Below, in pieces: positions 9,787-17,066 of a stretch of 64,000 nt of DNA. A program made the position numbers and the translations under genes. The stretch comes from Bacillus safensis (GTDB lineage Bacteria > Bacillota > Bacilli > Bacillales > Bacillaceae): contig BSBG01000010.1 in the NCBI GenBank assembly GCA_030159235.1, forward strand, positions 257-64,256. Direction: 5' to 3'. Positions within the stretch are counted from its first letter, which is position 1. Each line of letters begins with the position of its first letter. Below the pieces are notes generated by a model. That model did not search any database and was not told where the DNA came from. It saw nothing but the letters and a program-made list of their open reading frames with translations.

Positions 9787-10902
9787 TTGAGTAATCAAGA
9801 AGCGTTGTGGCATGAGGCAGAAGCTTTTATTTCTGTATGCTATGAAGAATTAAGCAAGTCAAATGAAGAGAAAGCAGCACGTCTGCATGAAATAAAAAAA
9901 GAAATCGAGTCTGAAGGTATTTATACTCATACACGAGAGGAACTAGCGCACGGGGCGAAAATGGCATGGCGCAATAGTAACCGCTGCATTGGCCGTTTGT
10001 TTTGGTCGACCCTGCATGTGCATGACTGCCGGCATGTCAAGACAGAGGATGAGGTGAAAGAGGCACTCTTTCATCATATTGAGTATGCGACGAATGGCGG
10101 AAAAATCAAACCGTCCATCACGATCTTCCCCCCAGAGAAAAACAGGCAGAAGGAAGTTGTTATATATAATCATCAGCTCGTTCGTTATGCAGGCTATGAG
10201 ACGGAATATGGCATCATCGGTGACGAAGCATCTCTTGAATTAACAAAGTTATGTGAAGCTCATGGTTGGAAAGGGGAAGGTACACATTTTGATATACTCC
10301 CTCTCATGTTTCAGCTAAAGGATCAGCCGCCTGTTCTGTTTGAGCTGCCGAAAGACATCGTCCAAGAAGTCGACATTACCCATCCTGAATATGAAGGGTT
10401 TCGTGATTTAGGACTGAAATGGTACGCGGTTCCGATTATTGCTGATATGAAATTAGAAATTGGCGGTATTCATTACAATGCTGCTCCGTTCAATGGTTGG
10501 TATATGGGCACAGAAATTGGCGCACGTAACCTAGCAGATGAAAACCGCTACAATATGCTGAAAAAAGTCGCTTCTATTTTAGGACTAGACACGACAAAGA
10601 ATTCGTCCCTTTGGAAGGACAAAGCCATTGTCGAATTGAATGTGGCCGTCCTCCATTCTTATCGCGAAGCAGGGGTGACCATTGTCGATCACCATACAGC
10701 AGCACATCAATTCAAGCAGTTTGAAAAGCAGGAAGAAAAGGCTGACCGCAAGCTGACTGGTGACTGGACATGGCTGATTCCGCCAGTATCACCAGCTGCT
10801 ACCCACATTTTCCACAAGCATTACGACAATACGATTGTGAAACCGAACTATTTTTATCAGGAAAAGCCCTATCATGAGACAGAAAAGCCTAGCGAGAGCT
10901 AG
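9787..10902 (+). CDS. nos: Bacterial nitric oxide synthase oxygenase
   Basis: Oxygenase-only nitric oxide synthase of about 371 aa. The heme ligand Cys67 is in [13 protein letters not shown], and the substrate/pterin region ITHPEYEGF and [20 protein letters not shown] is intact. It oxidises arginine to citrulline and NO with electrons from general flavodoxins or reductases, since no reductase domain is present. TTG at 9787 is preferred because GAGGCG lies about 7 bases upstream; GTG at 9772 has no ribosome binding site. The position matches yflM of B. subtilis. The stop codon is part of the terminator stem. Confidence 0.93.
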   Translation: MSNQEALWHEAEAFISVCYEELSKSNEEKAARLHEIKKEIESEGIYTHTREELAHGAKMAWRNSNRCIGRLFWSTLHVHDCRHVKTEDEVKEALFHHIEYATNGGKIKPSITIFPPEKNRQKEVVIYNHQLVRYAGYETEYGIIGDEASLELTKLCEAHGWKGEGTHFDILPLMFQLKDQPPVLFELPKDIVQEVDITHPEYEGFRDLGLKWYAVPIIADMKLEIGGIHYNAAPFNGWYMGTEIGARNLADENRYNMLKKVASILGLDTTKNSSLWKDKAIVELNVAVLHSYREAGVTIVDHHTAAHQFKQFEKQEEKADRKLTGDWTWLIPPVSPAATHIFHKHYDNTIVKPNYFYQEKPYHETEKPSES

Positions 10903-10910
10903 GTTTTTTT
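10886..10910 (+). terminator. nos terminator overlapping the stop codon
   Basis: CCTAGC-GAGA-GCTAGG followed by seven T; the TAG stop (10900-10902) lies in the 3' arm. Confidence 0.85.
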
Positions 10911-11181
10911 ATGATCTTATTCGAAAATCCTTATAATGAGCTAACTCAGTGAGCGGCTCCATCTGCATATCTGTCACTTTGGAAAAAGGACTTCCTTTTC
11001 TGACAGTCTCTAAAAAGTCAGTCACCTCTTGCTGCTCACCCTCTATCTTTAACTCGACATGACCTTCATCTGTATTGCGCACCCAGCCTTTCATTCCACG
11101 ATTCATGGCTTCTCCCTGAACAAAATAACGAAAGCCGACTCCTTGCACCCGTCCTTTTACAATGGCGTGATAATGAATCAT
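10909..11181 (-). CDS. acyP: Acylphosphatase
   Basis: Protein of 90 aa with the complete acylphosphatase signature: GRVQGVGFRYF (catalytic Arg) near residue 10-20 and GWVRNTDEGHVE containing the catalytic Asn. It hydrolyses carboxyl-phosphate bonds in small acyl phosphates. Convergent with nos; equivalent to yflL by position. An AGGAG-type site precedes the ATG. Confidence 0.93.
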   Translation of the reverse strand: MIHYHAIVKGRVQGVGFRYFVQGEAMNRGMKGWVRNTDEGHVELKIEGEQQEVTDFLETVRKGSPFSKVTDMQMEPLTELAHYKDFRIRS

Positions 11182-11303
11182 GATTATCTCTCCTTTTTAC
11201 TCATCGTACCATAGCCAGTATTGGGTCTTCACGCATCGACTTTGATTTGGTTGTCAAACGATGTAAAATATAATCAATGAGACAACCAAAGGAGATGGTG
11301 ATC

Positions 11304-11954
11304 GTGGGACAGAAGAGATACGACATAGAAGGAATCCAAGTGGGACAACCTATCATCACCTATGCGAACGGAAAAGAAATCAAAACAGCCATCAACAAAA
11401 GGCGAATTCATGAGCCTGTGTATTTGAGCAAGGTCAATTTTGAGGGAGATGGTCAAGCAGATTTGGTTCATCATGGGGGCCATGATAAAGCGGTCTGCGT
11501 CTTTCCATACGATCATTATGCTTACTTTGAGCAATTTTTAGGGGTTCCGTTACAGGAAGCTGCGTTCGGTGAGAATGTGACAGTGCGCCAGCTAGTAGAG
11601 ACGAATGTGCGTATTGGCGATGTGTTTCAGCTTGGAGAAGCACTTGTTGAGGTGAGCCAGCCAAGACAGCCGTGTGTGAAATTATCTCTTAAGCATGGCA
11701 ACATGAAGCTTGTAAAGGAAGTGCAGCAAACAGGGTATACAGGCTTTTATTTACGTGTACTGAAAGAAGGCATTGTCCCGCCTGATGCATCGCTTGTACT
11801 AGTAGAAAAAGCGTCCCATCAGATTACGGTTCATGAAGTGAATGAAGTCAAATATCGTCAAACAAGTCCAAAACGGCTGAAAGCCGTTCTTGAAGTAGAT
11901 GCCTTAGCAGATGTGGTGAGGAAATCATTAGAAAAACGAATTCAGCACATTTAA
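11304..11954 (+). CDS. yflK: MOSC-domain protein YflK
   Basis: Protein of 216 aa with a MOSC fold. Signature stretches are DGQADLVHHGGHDKAVCVFP and the conserved Cys in QPRQPCVKLSLKHG, the likely persulfide or Mo-cofactor sulfur-carrying residue. MOSC proteins such as YiiM reduce N-hydroxylated compounds or handle molybdenum cofactor sulfur. GTG at 11304 has AAAGGAG about 9 bases upstream; the ATG at 11277 precedes that site and is unlikely to be used. Synteny with B. subtilis yflK supports the call. Confidence 0.87.
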   Translation: MGQKRYDIEGIQVGQPIITYANGKEIKTAINKRRIHEPVYLSKVNFEGDGQADLVHHGGHDKAVCVFPYDHYAYFEQFLGVPLQEAAFGENVTVRQLVETNVRIGDVFQLGEALVEVSQPRQPCVKLSLKHGNMKLVKEVQQTGYTGFYLRVLKEGIVPPDASLVLVEKASHQITVHEVNEVKYRQTSPKRLKAVLEVDALADVVRKSLEKRIQHI

Positions 11955-11955
11955 A

Positions 11956-11990
11956 AAAAGCCGTACATCATTTTAAGATGTACGGCTTTT
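11956..11990 (+). terminator. yflK terminator
   Basis: Perfect stem AAGCCGTACATC/GATGTACGGCTT with a 7-base loop and T run. It may also end yflJ transcripts from the other strand. Confidence 0.85.
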
Positions 11991-11996
11991 CAGAGC

Positions 11997-12134
11997 TTAT
12001 GAGCTGCGTTTCTTTTGCTCAAGTAGATTTGCAAGGAAATATGTTTTTAAGCTTTGAAGCTTTCTTCCTTCATGCTTGGTCACACCAAGCTTCTTTAATT
12101 CTGCGACATACCAGCCTTTGCTACCATAATGCAT
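11997..12134 (-). CDS. yflJ: Small DUF2639 protein YflJ
   Basis: A 45-aa gene, MHYGSKGWYVAELKKLGVTK at the start, ending LEQKKRSS. It has the ribosome binding site AAAGGAG about 9 bases before ATG. The sequence and position correspond to B. subtilis YflJ (DUF2639), of unknown function. It is basic and has no membrane segment. Confidence 0.85.
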   Translation of the reverse strand: MHYGSKGWYVAELKKLGVTKHEGRKLQSLKTYFLANLLEQKKRSS

Positions 12135-12268
12135 GATAGAAAACTCCTTTCAATTGAAACTGCCTGCATTGTAACACCTTAAAAAATGACGTGAAAAGTG
12201 TGCAGGTGTCAAGAAATGAAAACTGATTCTATCTGCCTATGATCCATGTATATGCTGGAAATCATGAT

Positions 12269-12430
12269 TTATGAATTTGGCGGGTTGAGGGTCACGAGGA
12301 TCATGCCGACCGTCATGATCATGATGATAACACCAAGATATGTCATCATGGATTGTTTTTTCTTAATACCTACAACCGTTAAGATAATACTTTCGATGAA
12401 AAAGATAACACCTATGATGATAAACCACAT
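12269..12430 (-). CDS. Small two-helix membrane protein
   Basis: A 53-aa reading frame (MWFIIIGVIFFIESIILTVV at the start) with two hydrophobic helices separated by GIKKKQSMMT and ending in TLNPPNS. AAAGGGGT lies about 9 bases before the ATG. The position between yflJ and map is where B. subtilis has small yflH/yflI-type genes, but I cannot match it securely. A plus-strand frame over the same bases lacks a ribosome binding site and is probably a shadow. Confidence 0.7.
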   Translation of the reverse strand: MWFIIIGVIFFIESIILTVVGIKKKQSMMTYLGVIIMIMTVGMILVTLNPPNS

Positions 12431-12516
12431 ATCAAATAAGACCCCTTTCGCATATCTTTGCCTATTTTACCACAGGCATTTTTGTTTAGTCGTGACAGAT
12501 TCGTGAAACGGATACT

Positions 12517-12546
12517 AAAAAACCCCCTCCATTCAAAGGAGAGGAT
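12517..12546 (-). terminator. map terminator
   Basis: On the minus strand CCTCTCC-TTTGAAT-GGAGGGGG followed by six T, just after the map stop. Confidence 0.8.
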
Positions 12547-12553
12547 CGATTGT

Positions 12554-13303
12554 TTAAAGCTTTGTTAAAATAATCGGTTCATCTTTGGTAATCACAATGG
12601 TATGTTCAATCTGTGCGACTAGACTTTTATCTGGTGTTTTAAATGTCCAGCCGTCATCAGCCTGATAAATTGATTCAGCATTTGTTGAAATGAAAGGTTC
12701 GAAGGCAATAACCGTCCCATTCTTAAACAAAGCATTATCGAATGGGTCATAGTAATTTAAAATATGGTTGGGTGCTTCATGCAGACTTTTCCCAATCCCG
12801 TGTCCTGTCAGGTTTTTAATGACGGTAAACCCTTTTTCTTTAGCCGTATTGTAGACCGCACGGCCAATTTGGTTTTGTCTTTTACCGGCTTTTGCATGCT
12901 TTAATCCTTCAAGGAACGCATCCTCCGCACACTGGCATAATGCTTCAAGACGAGCATCACCTGACCCTAAAACAAATGAAATGCCCGTATCGGAATAATA
13001 TCCGTCAAGCTCTGCTGAAATATCAATGTTCACGAGGTCGCCCTCTTGTAAAATGGTTTTTTCACTTGGGATACCATGTGCAACTTCATCGTTTACACTG
13101 ATACAAGTCGTACCAGGGAAATCGTATTCCTTTTCAGGCGCTGAATTCGCTCCATGCTCTTCTAATATTTTTTTTCCAATCAAATCTAATTCTTTTGTAG
13201 TCATGCCTGGTTTCGCTTGGCTTTTCATTTCTTCTCTTGCCAAAGCGACAATTCGGCCGACCTTTTTTAAGGCTTCTAACTCATGATCATGTTTGACAAT
13301 CAC
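12554..13303 (-). CDS. map: Methionine aminopeptidase, type I
   Basis: Protein of 249 aa with the M24A pita-bread fold. Metal ligands are recognisable in NIDISAELDGYYSDTG (Asp), the Asp/His pair, LTGHGIGKSLHEAPN (His) and FEPFIST (Glu). It removes initiator Met from nascent proteins. Position and sequence correspond to the second B. subtilis enzyme (mapB/yflG); the ribosomal-operon copy would be elsewhere. A good ribosome binding site (GAAAGCGGGAA) precedes ATG. Confidence 0.93.
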   Translation of the reverse strand: MIVKHDHELEALKKVGRIVALAREEMKSQAKPGMTTKELDLIGKKILEEHGANSAPEKEYDFPGTTCISVNDEVAHGIPSEKTILQEGDLVNIDISAELDGYYSDTGISFVLGSGDARLEALCQCAEDAFLEGLKHAKAGKRQNQIGRAVYNTAKEKGFTVIKNLTGHGIGKSLHEAPNHILNYYDPFDNALFKNGTVIAFEPFISTNAESIYQADDGWTFKTPDKSLVAQIEHTIVITKDEPIILTKL

Positions 13304-13399
13304 TGTTCATTCCCGCTTTCTATAACTTCATTCTATTCAATAGCTTACCACATTTTACGCAAAAAGAGTAAAGAGCGGAATCTAAAAGCATGTGGACAA

Positions 13400-13416
13400 A
13401 TTGGTATAGATAACTA
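13400..13416 (+). promoter_or_regulatory. Candidate NagR (YvoA) operator upstream of nagP
   Basis: ATTGGTATAGATAACTA closely resembles the dre site known upstream of B. subtilis nagP, from which it differs in about two bases as I recall it. It lies about 77 bases upstream of the start codon. Confidence 0.7.
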
Positions 13417-13492
13417 GATGTGCATATGATATATTTTTTATGAACATCATGAACGATTTGGTCATGATGATGACAAAGGGGGGAGAAATCAG

Positions 13493-14860
13493 ATGGTATT
13501 TCAGTTTTTTCAAAAGCTAGGGAAATCATTTATGCTTCCAATCGCTGTACTTCCAGCAGCAGGAATTATATTGGCCTTAGGGCGGGAGGATGTCTTCAAT
13601 ATCCCGTTTGTTTATGCGGCAGGGAATGCAATCTTTGCGAATTTGGCTTTAATTTTTGCGATGGGTGTAGCGATTGGTATTTCAAAGGATGGGAACGGAG
13701 CAGCGGCATTATCAGGTGCGATCTCTTATTTTATTTTGTCAGCAGGTACAACGTCAATTAACTCAACGAACAATATGGGGGTATTGGGCGGTATTTTATG
13801 CGGACTTTTAGCAGGATATGTTTATAACAAATTTAAGGATACGAAACTGCCGGAATACTTAGGTTTCTTTAGCGGAAGGCGGCTTGTTCCTATTATGACC
13901 GCACTTTTCACCATTCTATTAGCAGCCGTTTTCGGATATGTATGGCCTCCGATTCAGGGTGTGATCAATGATTTAGGGGAATGGATTTTAAGCCTTGGGG
14001 CAACGGGTGCAGGGCTGTTTGGTTTCTTTAACCGATTGCTGATTCCATTAGGACTTCACCATGTATTAAATAATTTATTTTGGTTTCAATTCGGGGAATT
14101 CAGCGGGGTAACAGGGGATTTAGCGCGATTCTTTAAAGGAGATCCAAGCGCTGGAGTCTTTATGACCGGATTCTTCCCAGTGATGATGTTTGGTCTGCCA
14201 GCGGCATGTCTCGCCATGGTTGTGACGGCAAAGCCTGAGAAACGAAAAGCAACAGCTGGTTTGATGATTGGGATGGCGCTTACATCATTTATTACAGGGA
14301 TCACAGAACCAATTGAGTTTTCATTTATGTTTTTATCTCCACTTTTATATGGTGTCCATGCTGTCTTAACGGGTCTTTCGCTCTTTATTGTGAACACTCT
14401 CGGGATTCATAGCGGCTTTGCCTTTTCAGCAGGTGCCATTGATTATGTTTTAAGCTTCGGCATTGCGCAAAAACCGGTTCTGCTCCTTATAGTAGGAGTC
14501 ATTTATGGTGTGGTGTACTTTGTCGTTTTCTATTTCCTCATTAAACTATTCAAGCTAAAAACACCAGGCAGGGAAGATGATGACATTGAAGATATCGCAG
14601 CGGATGATACGGTGCCGGCAAGAGGAGCGGGTATGCTCGTAGAGGGACTTGGCGGCAAAGACAATATCACCACCATTGATCATTGTGCGACGCGCCTTCG
14701 CTTAACAGTAGAGGATACCAATTTATTAAATGAAGGTACATTGAAAAAAGCAGGTGCCAAAGGGGTACTGACCTCAGGGAAAACTTCCGTACAAATCATC
14801 ATTGGAACGAATGTAGAATTTGTCGCAGATGATCTCCGCAAGGAAGTCGATCGAGATTAA
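13493..14860 (+). CDS. nagP: PTS N-acetylglucosamine-specific EIICB component NagP
   Basis: Protein of 455 aa. The N-terminal EIIC domain of the glucose superfamily (FMLPIAVLPAAGIILALG, multiple membrane helices, GITEPIEFSFMFLSPLLYG) is followed by a C-terminal EIIB domain from about residue 375. Its phospho-Cys is in TIDHCATRLRLTVED. It imports and phosphorylates GlcNAc, using a separate EIIA. The start has an AAGGGGGGAG ribosome binding site. A NagR-type operator upstream suggests induction by glucosamine-6-phosphate or GlcNAc-6-phosphate. Confidence 0.93.
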   Translation: MVFQFFQKLGKSFMLPIAVLPAAGIILALGREDVFNIPFVYAAGNAIFANLALIFAMGVAIGISKDGNGAAALSGAISYFILSAGTTSINSTNNMGVLGGILCGLLAGYVYNKFKDTKLPEYLGFFSGRRLVPIMTALFTILLAAVFGYVWPPIQGVINDLGEWILSLGATGAGLFGFFNRLLIPLGLHHVLNNLFWFQFGEFSGVTGDLARFFKGDPSAGVFMTGFFPVMMFGLPAACLAMVVTAKPEKRKATAGLMIGMALTSFITGITEPIEFSFMFLSPLLYGVHAVLTGLSLFIVNTLGIHSGFAFSAGAIDYVLSFGIAQKPVLLLIVGVIYGVVYFVVFYFLIKLFKLKTPGREDDDIEDIAADDTVPARGAGMLVEGLGGKDNITTIDHCATRLRLTVEDTNLLNEGTLKKAGAKGVLTSGKTSVQIIIGTNVEFVADDLRKEVDRD

Positions 14861-14865
14861 AAAAA

Positions 14866-14903
14866 AGCGTTCAGCCAGGTCAAATGGGCTGAACGTTTTT
14901 TTG
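14866..14903. terminator. Shared bidirectional terminator of nagP and the DUF817 gene
   Basis: Stem GCGTTCAGCC/GGGCTGAACG with T runs on both strands. The stop codon of the minus-strand gene lies in the loop. Confidence 0.85.
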
Positions 14904-15638
14904 TTTGCGCTGTTCAATGACTAGCACAATACTGATGACAACGAGTAAGAACCATGAACTAATTTTCCCTAGATGAACAATGGACCAAGCGTGCTGCTGA
15001 TTCGGATATTGCCATGCTCCTAAAAAGGTGGTGACATTTTCGGCAACCCAAATGAAAAAGCCAATCAGGAGAAATGAAACAACAAGCGGCATGCGAAAGG
15101 TAGACGAACCAACTTGAAACGAAACGGCTGTTTTTCGAAATACAACAACAAGCAGCAATGTCAGCCACCACCTGAAATCATAGAGCCAGTGATGTGTAAA
15201 GAAATTAAGATAAATGCACAAACTGATTCCAATTGAAAGAAATGGATGAGGCCAAGCGGTCAATGTTACATGCAGTCGTGAAAATGCCTGATAAATATAA
15301 CTAGCCACACTCGCATACATAAAGCCGCTATACAGAGGCACCCCAAATATTTTTGTATAAGCTTCTTCGGGATAGGACCAAGAGCCCATATGTACTTTAT
15401 AGATTTCTAAAGCAATTCCTATGAGATGAAATAGACAAATGACCTTTAGCTCAGTCCAAGTCTCCAGCCGCAGCGCCAGCATCAGAATCTGAGCCATGAG
15501 ACAAAGCAGTAGAATAAAATCATACCGGTGAAGAAAAGGAATAGACACCGTCTTTGATAGGGCAAGCGTCGTGAAGATCATGACGGGAAATAGACATGAG
15601 ATGGCCTGTAAATAACCAAAATGGAATAATGTTTTCAT
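14880..15638 (-). CDS. DUF817 membrane protein (YoaT-like)
   Basis: Protein of 252 aa with about eight hydrophobic segments. The family's conserved core is visible: LEIYKVHMGSWSYPEEA, then GVPLYSGFMYASVASYI and ENVTTFLGAWQYPNQQ. This matches the DUF817 family, which includes B. subtilis YoaT; its function is unknown. In B. subtilis this gene is not between nagP and ltaS, so it is a local insertion relative to that gene order. Confidence 0.8.
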   Translation of the reverse strand: MKTLFHFGYLQAISCLFPVMIFTTLALSKTVSIPFLHRYDFILLLCLMAQILMLALRLETWTELKVICLFHLIGIALEIYKVHMGSWSYPEEAYTKIFGVPLYSGFMYASVASYIYQAFSRLHVTLTAWPHPFLSIGISLCIYLNFFTHHWLYDFRWWLTLLLVVVFRKTAVSFQVGSSTFRMPLVVSFLLIGFFIWVAENVTTFLGAWQYPNQQHAWSIVHLGKISSWFLLVVISIVLVIEQRKQKNVQPI

Positions 15639-15750
15639 ATAAAATGAAACCCCTTTACACTGTCTGAAATGACTTAGACGGATTTAGCAAGGGAAAAGTT
15701 TACCTCAATTAGATATTCATGAACAATTTGTGAATATATATGTAGAAAGG

Positions 15751-15812
15751 ATCACAAATGAGAGATTAGGTAGTATAATAAGATCATAAAGATAATGTGA
15801 AATATTTCACAT
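15751..15812 (+). promoter_or_regulatory. doxX-family promoter with TGTGA-N6-TCACA palindrome
   Basis: ATCACA (15751-15756), a 17-bp spacer and TATAAT (15774-15779). An 18-bp perfect palindrome ATGTGAAATATTTCACAT (15795-15812) lies just past the expected transcription start. The palindrome fits Rex and Fnr half-sites; the position favours repression. Confidence 0.65.
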
Positions 15813-15833
15813 AAATTAAAGGGAGGCATCATC

Positions 15834-16337
15834 ATGTTTACAAAATTCTTACAAACGAATGTATGGGCAGCAGTTATCCTTTTGGCAGCAAGACTTTATA
15901 TCGGCTGGACTTGGCTGACATCTGGTATTGGAAAATTAACAGGTGGATTCGATGCATCAGGGTATTTGCAATTTGCGATATCTGAACCTGTCGTCAAAGA
16001 TGGTCATCTTGTGTATCCGTTCTATGTATGGTTTTTAGAAAATGTCGCTTTGCCAAATGCTGGATTATTTAGCACCATGGTCATGTGGGGAGAAATGTTA
16101 GTAGGTCTAGGATTAATTGTCGGATTATTCACAACAACAGCAGCCTTTTTTGGAAGCGTGATGAATGTCTCTTTCTTATTAGCTGGAACCGTCTCTGTTA
16201 ACCCGCTTCTTCTTCTGATCGCGGTCTTCATCATGGCAGCGAAAGGAAATGCCGGAAAACTTGGTCTTGATTATGTAGCAGGTCCAGTCCTCAAACAAAA
16301 ACTGAAAAGAAAGCCGCAGTTAGAAGTGGCATCATAA
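15834..16337 (+). CDS. DoxX-family integral membrane protein
   Basis: Protein of 167 aa with four hydrophobic helices (residues about 12-32, 60-80, 88-108, 118-138). Conserved DoxX residues are in ARLYIGWTWLTSGIGKLTGG and MWGEMLVGLGLIVGLFT. Family members include quinone-linked oxidoreductase subunits (DoxD, MhqP, CatD in the wider family). Here it stands alone with its own promoter and terminator, so no partner is indicated. The palindrome in its leader suggests control by redox state or oxygen, which is inference. Confidence 0.82.
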   Translation: MFTKFLQTNVWAAVILLAARLYIGWTWLTSGIGKLTGGFDASGYLQFAISEPVVKDGHLVYPFYVWFLENVALPNAGLFSTMVMWGEMLVGLGLIVGLFTTTAAFFGSVMNVSFLLAGTVSVNPLLLLIAVFIMAAKGNAGKLGLDYVAGPVLKQKLKRKPQLEVAS

Positions 16338-16342
16338 TAAAG

Positions 16343-16378
16343 AAAAGCATCCTGAGTGAACGTTCAGGATGCTTTTTT
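16343..16378 (+). terminator. doxX-family gene terminator
   Basis: Stem AGCATCCTGA/TTCAGGATGCT with a T run; possibly bidirectional with the following minus-strand gene. Confidence 0.85.
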
Positions 16379-16380
16379 AT

Positions 16381-16968
16381 TTATGAATGTGCTCTCATCA
16401 GATTGATATGCAGAACGGCGAGCTCATGCTGTTTTATATCTGGATCATGCCCAACGATAAATTCGAGCTCATAATCACCGGTTCGATAGACATATTTTTT
16501 CTCTTTTGTTTGCGGGATGGTACTCACTGAATCTGCTGGCCCAAGCTGTTTTTTTAATAGCGAAGGGGTCATTCCGCCGATATTCGTTTCTTTTTCTACA
16601 TTCGTTCCGAAATAACGGATTTCGTCAATTTTGCCTTTTGTATCATAGTGAAAAGCAAATCCAGAATTCCCCATTTCGGCATGATATACATCAAAGCTGC
16701 TTTGACCTGTTTCTGGGTATGGATTTCCGAGCTGATGATGAACGTCTTTTTTGGTTTGAACGCCTATTTTGAGTCCTTTTGCATAGTAAGGCATTTGTCC
16801 TTTATGTGCCAGTTGATAAATGCTGTTAAGCGCAGATTTCGGACCTTGGAGAACGGATTGTTCTGCTGCTGTTTTGGATAGGGAGTGTGCTGAAACCGCA
16901 GGGCTGAAACCGAATAGGGCGGACGAAGCAAGTGAGGCAGTTACGACAAAAGCTGCTGTTTTCTTCAT
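16381..16968 (-). CDS. Secreted DUF4309 protein (YjgB-like)
   Basis: Protein of 195 aa with a signal peptide (residues 1-27, ending SAVSAH-like). The mature part matches the DUF4309/YjgB family: GLKIGVQTKKDVHHQLGNP, then VYHAEMGNSGFAFHYD and FGTNVEKETNIGGMTPSLLK. Function is unknown; homologues are exported and often induced in sporulation or stress. It is not in this position in B. subtilis. Confidence 0.8.
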   Translation of the reverse strand: MKKTAAFVVTASLASSALFGFSPAVSAHSLSKTAAEQSVLQGPKSALNSIYQLAHKGQMPYYAKGLKIGVQTKKDVHHQLGNPYPETGQSSFDVYHAEMGNSGFAFHYDTKGKIDEIRYFGTNVEKETNIGGMTPSLLKKQLGPADSVSTIPQTKEKKYVYRTGDYELEFIVGHDPDIKQHELAVLHINLMRAHS

Positions 16969-17020
16969 GATAAATCCCTCCTTCTTCTTCTATACCCGGC
17001 ACAATAACGATCAAACGTGA

Positions 17021-17056
17021 AAAGAACCAGCTGATCAAGGATCGGCTGGTTCTTAA
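17021..17056 (-). terminator. ltaS terminator
   Basis: On the minus strand AAGAACCAGC/GCTGGTTCTT stem followed by TTTTC, after the ltaS stop. Confidence 0.75.
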
Positions 17057-17066
17057 ATTGAGAAAG

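Noticed and set aside
12246-12506. 86-codon plus-strand frame between yflJ and map
   Set aside because: No ribosome binding site. The minus-strand 53-aa frame over the same bases has one and makes a sensible two-helix protein.
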